Assembly: GCA_035693615.1 (NCBI GenBank)
Contig: DASSGH010000152.1
Coordinates: 1-36,626 of the forward strand
Direction: 5' to 3'
Length of the DNA stretch: 36,626 nt
Source: VAZQ01 sp035693615
Lineage (GTDB): Bacteria; Pseudomonadota; Alphaproteobacteria; Rhizobiales; Xanthobacteraceae
The notes beneath the pieces were generated by a model. It did no database searches, was not told the DNA's origin, and saw nothing but the letters and a program-made list of their open reading frames with translations. Each line of letters opens with the position of its first letter. The first letter of the stretch is position 1. The translations under genes and the position numbers were made by a program. Positions 32,149-36,626 of the stretch are shown here, in pieces.

Positions 32149-35100
32149 ATGATTTCGAAGTTCTTCATCGAGCGGCCCGTTCTCGCCAACGTGCTTGCCA
32201 TCCTGATGGTCGTGATTGGCGCCGTTTCGCTGATGCGGCTTTCCGTCGCGCAATATCCCAACGTGGTGCCGCCGACCATCTCGGTGACTACGCGCTATCC
32301 GGGCGCGGGGGCGCGCGCGGTGGTCGACACGGTCGCGCTGCCGATCGAGCAGCAGGTCAACGGTGTCGACGGCATGATCTACATGCAGTCTTGGAGCGCT
32401 GCCGACGGCACTTACACGCTCATCGTCACCTTCAAGATCGGAATGGACATCAACTTTGCGCAGGTGCTGGTGCAGAATCGGGTCTCCAGCGCGCTCGCGC
32501 AGTTGCCGCAGGCGGTGCAGGCCCAGGGCGTGACGGTGCAGCAGAAATCGACTGCGATTCTGCAGTTCGTCACCCTGACCTCTCCCGATGACCGCTACGA
32601 CAGCCTGTTCCTTGCCAATTACGCGACCATCTCGCTGCAGTCGGAACTCGCGCGCCTGCCGGGCGTCGGCCAAGTCAACATCTTCGGAGCCGGCCAGTAT
32701 GCGATGCGCGTCTGGCTTGACCCCAACAAGCTCTATGCGTTTTCGCTGACCACCGAAGACGTCGTCAATGCGCTCAAGGGACAGAACGAGCAAGTCACCG
32801 CCGGGCAGCTGGGCATGCCGCCAGCCCCGAACACGCAAGCTTTTCAGTACACGCTCGACATTGCGAGCCGATTCGATGACGTCAGCCAATTCGAGAATGT
32901 TGTCGTCAAGACGGAATCGAACGGGCAGATGGTCCACGTGCGCGACGTGGGGCGCGTCGAGCTCGGCGCACAGACCTACAGCCAGGTCTTCACGCTCAAC
33001 GGCAAGCCGGCGGCCGGCATCGGCATTTTCCAGACGCTCGAGGCGAACGCGTTGGACGTCGCCAACCAAGTCGAAGGCAAAATGGCGCAGCTCGCGAAGA
33101 CCTTTCCGCCCGGGCTGACCTACAGCATCCCCTTCGACACAACCATCTTCGTGCGCGAATCTATCAAGGAGGTATGGAAGACGCTGTTCGAGGCGGCGAT
33201 CCTGGTGCTGATCGTGATCGTTGTGTTCCTGCAGGACTGGCGCGCCATGCTCGTGCCGATGACCACGGTGCCGGTCACCATCATCGGCGCGTTCGCGGCG
33301 ATGGCGGCCCTCGGCTTCACCGTCAACCTGTCGACGCTGTTCGCAATCGTGCTGGCGATCGGCATCGTCGTTGACGATGCCATCGTCGTGGTCGAAGGCG
33401 CGGTGCATCACATCGAGCGTGGCTTGCCGCAGAAGGAAGCGGCAATTCAGGCGATGAACGAACTGTTCGGCCCGATCATCGGCATCACGCTGGTGCTGAT
33501 GTCGGTGTTCCTGCCGGCCGCTTTCATCCCGGGGCTTACGGGCAAAATGTTCGCCCAGTTTGCGCTGGTGATTGCGGCGACCGCGTTGCTCAGCGCGATC
33601 AATGCGGCCACGCTCAAGCCGACACAATGCGCGCTATGGCTGCGTGCGCCGGTACCGCCGAACCAGCGGAATCTATTCTTCCGAGCCTTCAACGCCCTGT
33701 ACGATCCGTTCGAGCGACTTTATGCGCGGCTGATCGGCGGCATGGTCGCGCTCAGCTCACTGATGTGCGTGATCGCGCTGATCATCATCGGCCTCGCCGG
33801 CTACGGCCTCACCCGCATCGCCACCGGCTTTCTGCCCATCGAAGACCAAGGCTACGTGCTGGTAATCGTGCAGTTGCCGGACGGCGCTTCCCTGACACGG
33901 ACCGAGCGCGTGCTCGATCAGGTGAGCGAGATCGCCGGCAAAAATCCCGCGGTAGAGAACGTCATCGCGATTTCCGGCGTCTCCGCCCTCGACAACAGTT
34001 CGACGCTGGCCAATGCCGGCGTGGCTTACGTCGTGCTCAAAGATTGGAGCAAGCGCGGCAAGGGCGAGGACCTGCGGTCGCTGTTCGAGCAATTCAATGG
34101 CGCTTTCGCCGTGATCACCGAAGCGCGCATCGTGGTATTCCCGCCACCGCCGATCCAGGGCATCGGCAATGCCGGCGGGTTCGCCATGCAGCTCGAGCTG
34201 CGCGACGGAAGCTTCGATCTCACCAAGCTGCAGACGACCACCAATACCGTGGTCAAGGACGCGCAAACGCAAACCGGGTTGCAGCGGGTGACGAGCTCGT
34301 TCCGTTCCCTCGTGCCGCAGATCAAGGTGGAGGTTGATCGTGCGAAGGCCGAGACGCTGCAGGTGTCGGTCGATGAGATATTCGCCACGCTGGGAGCCTA
34401 TCTCGGCTCGAGTTATGTCGATCAATTCAACAAGTTCGGCCGCGTGTTTCAGGTCTATGTGCAGGCCGATTCAAAGTTCCGGCTACGACCGCAGGACATC
34501 GAGCAGCTTCCAGTGCGGAACAAGCAGGGTGCGATCATTCCGATCGGCACTATGCTGCACATCACTCCGACGGTCGGGCCGTCGCTGCTGAGCCTCTACA
34601 ATTTCTATCCATCCTCTACGGTGATGGGGCTGCCGGCCCCGGGCTTCAGCTCCGGCCAAGCGATGGTCCTCATGGAGCAGATCGCGAACAGAGCCTCGCC
34701 GCCCGGAATGGGCTTCGAATGGACCGCGATGTCGTACCAGGAGAATCTGGTCGGGAACCAGATGTATTACATCTTCGCGCTCTCGATGCTGTTGGTTTAC
34801 CTGGTGCTGGCTGGGCAGTACGAGAGCTGGTTCATGCCGGTCTCGGTGCTGCTTGCGGTGCCGCTGTCGCTCGTCGGGCCGGTCGTGGCGCTCAAGGGGC
34901 TTTCGGGGCAGGGTCTGGACAACAATCTCTACACCCAGATCGGACTCGTCCTGCTCATTGCGCTATCGGCAAAGAACGCGATCTTGATCGTCGAAGTTGC
35001 GCGCGAGCGGCGTATTTTCGACGGCAAGCCCATTATCGACGCCGCGGTGGAGGCGGCGCGCACCCGCTTCCGTCCGATCCTCATGACCTCTTTCGCCTTT

Positions 35101-35325
35101 ATCCTGGGCGTGATGCCGCTGGTGTTCGCAACCGGGGCCGGGGCCAGTTCGCGCAAGTCGATCGGCATTGCGGTGGCGAGCGGCATGCTCGCCTCGACCT
35201 GCCTAGCCGTGCTGTTCGTGCCGTCGTTCTTTGTTGTGGTTCGCCGGTTCGAGGAATGGCGCGCTGGGCGCAAGGGCAGGGGGGCTTCAGAGCCCGCCGC
35301 TGCCGAGTCAAAGGCGAGGGGTTGA
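32149..35325 (+). CDS. RND multidrug efflux transporter (HAE1, AcrB/MexB-like)
   Basis: A 1058-residue inner-membrane proton antiporter. The opening FFIERPVLANVLAILMVVIGAVSLMRLSVAQYPNVVPPTI, the TM4 aspartates Asp409-Asp410 (GIVVDDAIVVVEG) and the TM10 lysine Lys942 (LSAKNAILIVEVA) give the complete proton relay. Two large periplasmic loops and about 12 helices are in place, and length is standard for HAE1. It exports drugs, detergents or phenolics via the adaptor upstream and a TolC-like channel encoded elsewhere. The substrate is not readable. The gene looks intact. Confidence 0.93.
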   Translation: MISKFFIERPVLANVLAILMVVIGAVSLMRLSVAQYPNVVPPTISVTTRYPGAGARAVVDTVALPIEQQVNGVDGMIYMQSWSAADGTYTLIVTFKIGMDINFAQVLVQNRVSSALAQLPQAVQAQGVTVQQKSTAILQFVTLTSPDDRYDSLFLANYATISLQSELARLPGVGQVNIFGAGQYAMRVWLDPNKLYAFSLTTEDVVNALKGQNEQVTAGQLGMPPAPNTQAFQYTLDIASRFDDVSQFENVVVKTESNGQMVHVRDVGRVELGAQTYSQVFTLNGKPAAGIGIFQTLEANALDVANQVEGKMAQLAKTFPPGLTYSIPFDTTIFVRESIKEVWKTLFEAAILVLIVIVVFLQDWRAMLVPMTTVPVTIIGAFAAMAALGFTVNLSTLFAIVLAIGIVVDDAIVVVEGAVHHIERGLPQKEAAIQAMNELFGPIIGITLVLMSVFLPAAFIPGLTGKMFAQFALVIAATALLSAINAATLKPTQCALWLRAPVPPNQRNLFFRAFNALYDPFERLYARLIGGMVALSSLMCVIALIIIGLAGYGLTRIATGFLPIEDQGYVLVIVQLPDGASLTRTERVLDQVSEIAGKNPAVENVIAISGVSALDNSSTLANAGVAYVVLKDWSKRGKGEDLRSLFEQFNGAFAVITEARIVVFPPPPIQGIGNAGGFAMQLELRDGSFDLTKLQTTTNTVVKDAQTQTGLQRVTSSFRSLVPQIKVEVDRAKAETLQVSVDEIFATLGAYLGSSYVDQFNKFGRVFQVYVQADSKFRLRPQDIEQLPVRNKQGAIIPIGTMLHITPTVGPSLLSLYNFYPSSTVMGLPAPGFSSGQAMVLMEQIANRASPPGMGFEWTAMSYQENLVGNQMYYIFALSMLLVYLVLAGQYESWFMPVSVLLAVPLSLVGPVVALKGLSGQGLDNNLYTQIGLVLLIALSAKNAILIVEVARERRIFDGKPIIDAAVEAARTRFRPILMTSFAFILGVMPLVFATGAGASSRKSIGIAVASGMLASTCLAVLFVPSFFVVVRRFEEWRAGRKGRGASEPAAAESKARG

Positions 35326-35341
35326 TAGGGAGGACTCTGCT

Positions 35342-35587
35342 ATGGCCGAGCTGTCGCGAGACGATGTTGCGGAAGTGTTGGGGCGGGTGGGCGATGCGAT
35401 CGCGGCGGAAATCATCGCGACCGGCATCGGCAAGGACGAGCTGCGCGCGGCGCGGGATCGGGTGGTACGCGACCGCAAATCCCACACCCCCGGTCCTCCG
35501 CTCAAGCCGGGAGCTTTCGCCCAGGTCGTCGACATTCTCGAGCGATCGCACGGGATGTGGGGCGAGGCTGGCTCCAACCTCGAATAG
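35342..35587 (+). CDS. Small conserved-looking hypothetical protein
   Basis: An 81-residue soluble protein starting at ATG 35342 after GGGAGGA, 16 bases past the RND stop. It is helical and charged (MAELSRDDVAEVLGRVGDAIAAEII, DELRAARDRVVRDRKSH), with a proline/glycine stretch TPGPPLKPG. I do not recognise a family. The ribosome-binding site and tight spacing suggest co-transcription with the pump. Confidence 0.6.
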   Translation: MAELSRDDVAEVLGRVGDAIAAEIIATGIGKDELRAARDRVVRDRKSHTPGPPLKPGAFAQVVDILERSHGMWGEAGSNLE

Positions 35588-35618
35588 GCGCGACCCTGAC
35601 GCAAGAATGGCCGAGCCT

Positions 35619-35634
35619 TGGTCGGCTCCGACCA
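35619..35634. terminator. Candidate terminator between convergent small genes
   Basis: TGGTCGG-CT-CCGACCA forms a 6-7 bp hairpin between the stop codons at 35587 (+) and 35649 (-). Only a short TCTT follows, so strength is doubtful. Confidence 0.4.
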
Positions 35635-35648
35635 TCTTGACGGGCATC

Positions 35649-35813
35649 TTAAGTGATCGTGATCACCACGGCCGCGGCGGCCACGAACAGAATGGCAATG
35701 GCGGCCGTGAGCACCGTAATGCAGGTCGCCAGTTTTCTGACCAGCCCCTCACGGCGGGCGCGGAAGGCTGCCCGGTGCGGCGCCATGGTCGGTATCGCCG
35801 GTCGAGAATCCAT
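35649..35813 (-). CDS. 54-residue single-helix membrane protein, unknown
   Basis: The ATG at 35813 is preceded by GAGGAGGG, a strong ribosome-binding site; a longer frame from 35852 has none. A basic head (APHRAAFRARREGLVRK) is followed by one long C-terminal hydrophobic helix (about residues 28-53). The topology suggests a tail-anchored inner-membrane microprotein. No family is recognised. Confidence 0.55.
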   Translation of the reverse strand: MDSRPAIPTMAPHRAAFRARREGLVRKLATCITVLTAAIAILFVAAAAVVITIT

Positions 35814-35883
35814 CAAAATGCCCTCCTCAACGCGCCTGCGCAGGGAACGCACTCACCGGCTCTAGGCCGTTCCGATCGCTCGC

Positions 35884-35973
35884 TTACTCCGCCGCGCTGG
35901 CCAGGAAGGCGGCCAACAGCATGATGAAGCCGCTCGCCAACCAGAGCAGTTCGGTGGGAATGACCAAACTCAT
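35884..35973 (-). CDS. Possible 29-residue hydrophobic microprotein
   Basis: ATG at 35973-35971, TAA at 35884-35886. The product (MSLVIPTELLWLASGFIMLL...) is one membrane helix with an acidic end. The ribosome-binding site is weak. It lies 70 bases upstream of the 54-residue membrane protein on the same strand, which gives slight support. Confidence 0.35.
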   Translation of the reverse strand: MSLVIPTELLWLASGFIMLLAAFLASAAE

Positions 35974-36148
35974 GAGTTCACGCACGCGCCGGTTCACTGA
36001 ACGCACCTAGAATTTAGTGTTGCGAGCGTGCCTTCCGGTTCACGGTTTTGGTCCTGCCGGGAGCAAAAATTAGGGCGTACCGGTTTGGATGCCTTTTGGG
36101 CCTCCGGCCTCATCGCCCGGACCGCGCCACCTGCCGCGGACGGTCAAT

Positions 36149-36626
36149 TCAGGCGATGATCTCGACCGGACTGCCGATCGCAAGGCCAAGATCGCGGTCC
36201 GCGCGCCCGCGATTGACGGTGATCTCGGCAAGGCCATTCGAATTCTCGTACCAGAAGGCTGCGCCGGTCGGCCGGTCGCTGAACGTCCTTGCCCGCTCGA
36301 GCACGCGGCCGGCGGCGATGAGCCTGGCGTCGGGCGGGAGCATGAAGGCGCGCAAGCCCGTCATGGCGTTGCCGAAATGGTCGATGTAGACGACTTCGGC
36401 CAGATCATCGGGCCAATCGGAGCGTCGGTCCGCATGTTCGCGCGGCTGCCCCGGCGGCGGCTCGCCGCGAGCGAGCATAGCCGCGACCGGCGCGAACAGG
36501 TCGCGGCCGTGAAAGCTCGCCGACAGGCGTCGCGGCTCAAGGTCGATGTCCCAGCGGCGCGTCGTTGCGGCGCGGCGCTCGATCAGCTCGAACAGGCCGT
36601 TGCCCGGGCCGACGTACCAGCGGCCG
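36149..36626 (-). CDS. SAM hydroxide adenosyltransferase (DUF62), C-terminal part, cut by window edge
   Basis: The frame is open from the right edge (first full codon ends at 36625) to TGA at 36149-36151, giving 158 residues. VGPGNGLFELI, SFHGRDLFAPVAA, VVYIDHFGNAMTGL, RTFSDRPTGAAFWYENSNGLAEITVNRGRA and LGLAIGSPVEI are the landmarks of the family that hydrolyses S-adenosylmethionine to adenosine and methionine; chlorinases and fluorinases are rare relatives. The ATG at 36478 is internal, because family sequence continues upstream of it. The halogenase-specific loop would lie outside the window. Confidence 0.88.
   Translation of the reverse strand, partial: GRWYVGPGNGLFELIERRAATTRRWDIDLEPRRLSASFHGRDLFAPVAAMLARGEPPPGQPREHADRRSDWPDDLAEVVYIDHFGNAMTGLRAFMLPPDARLIAAGRVLERARTFSDRPTGAAFWYENSNGLAEITVNRGRADRDLGLAIGSPVEIIA

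Noticed and set aside
32092..33627. 511-codon open frame on the minus strand
   Set aside because: It is antisense to the RND transporter gene, is rich in Arg/His/Asp as expected of a high-GC shadow, and has no recognisable domain.
1..36626. CRISPR arrays, complete insertion sequences or rRNA genes
   Set aside because: No regularly spaced repeats, no transposase motifs apart from the integrase tail, and no rRNA-like sequence were seen on either strand.

Overview
The window is high-GC DNA (roughly 60-65% by eye) from an alphaproteobacterium, most likely a Rhizobiales/Bradyrhizobium-type soil organism. The pointers are an aapJQMP-type general L-amino-acid ABC operon divergent from a metC-like gene, a DUF3551 protein, two orphan 'Bug' solute-binding proteins of the tripartite tricarboxylate family, an adc-bdhA ketone-body locus and an HAE1 RND pump. 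The first ~280 bases are visibly more AT-rich. They hold the last 70 codons of a tyrosine recombinase beside the 3' end of a tRNA-Arg(UCU), so the left edge is probably the end of a tRNA-integrated element.

Layout: (1) 1-362, integrase tail and tRNA-Arg. (2) 585-4296, a four-gene envelope operon: GT39 lipid-linked sugar transferase, PAP2 phosphatase, GT2 polyprenyl-phosphate glycosyltransferase, LpxB-N-like membrane protein. (3) 4382-6314, TauD-type dioxygenase and a Bug protein. (4) 6367-12185, metC-like gene divergent from aapJQMP. (5) 12334-12618, a small DUF3551 protein. (6) 12719-17464, a minus-strand sulfur/cysteine block (bicupin, cysK, alaX, sseA, ETHE1-rhodanese fusion). (7) 17711-19954, a MetE-C-like protein and two DoxX proteins. 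(8) 20225-28053, a second Bug protein, then a molybdopterin enzyme with its Fe-S partner, a third DoxX, a class II aldolase-like protein and an M24 peptidase. (9) 28264-30687, minus strand: a microprotein, bdhA with a collapsed adc remnant, and two secreted unknowns. (10) 30955-35325, an RND pump. (11) 35342-36626, small unknown ORFs and the C-terminal part of a SAM hydroxide adenosyltransferase.

Two regions stand out. At 21406-25814 lies a two-subunit molybdenum enzyme. Its catalytic subunit lines up with pyrogallol-phloroglucinol transhydroxylase at a constant offset of 124 residues over the His/Tyr/Asp-Ser active-site positions I recall. The 124 extra N-terminal residues look like an SCP2 (sterol-carrier-type) lipid-binding domain. 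The Fe-S subunit ends in a beta-sandwich domain and keeps only the eight cysteines needed for two clusters. This may be an undescribed hydroxylase/transhydroxylase for a hydrophobic substrate. At 29471-29635, an acetoacetate decarboxylase gene has collapsed in frame to 54 codons: its N-terminus is joined directly to its C-terminus. It keeps its ribosome-binding site and a one-base junction to bdhA, so it may now act only as a translational leader.

All functional statements rest on reading motifs by eye; no database search was possible.
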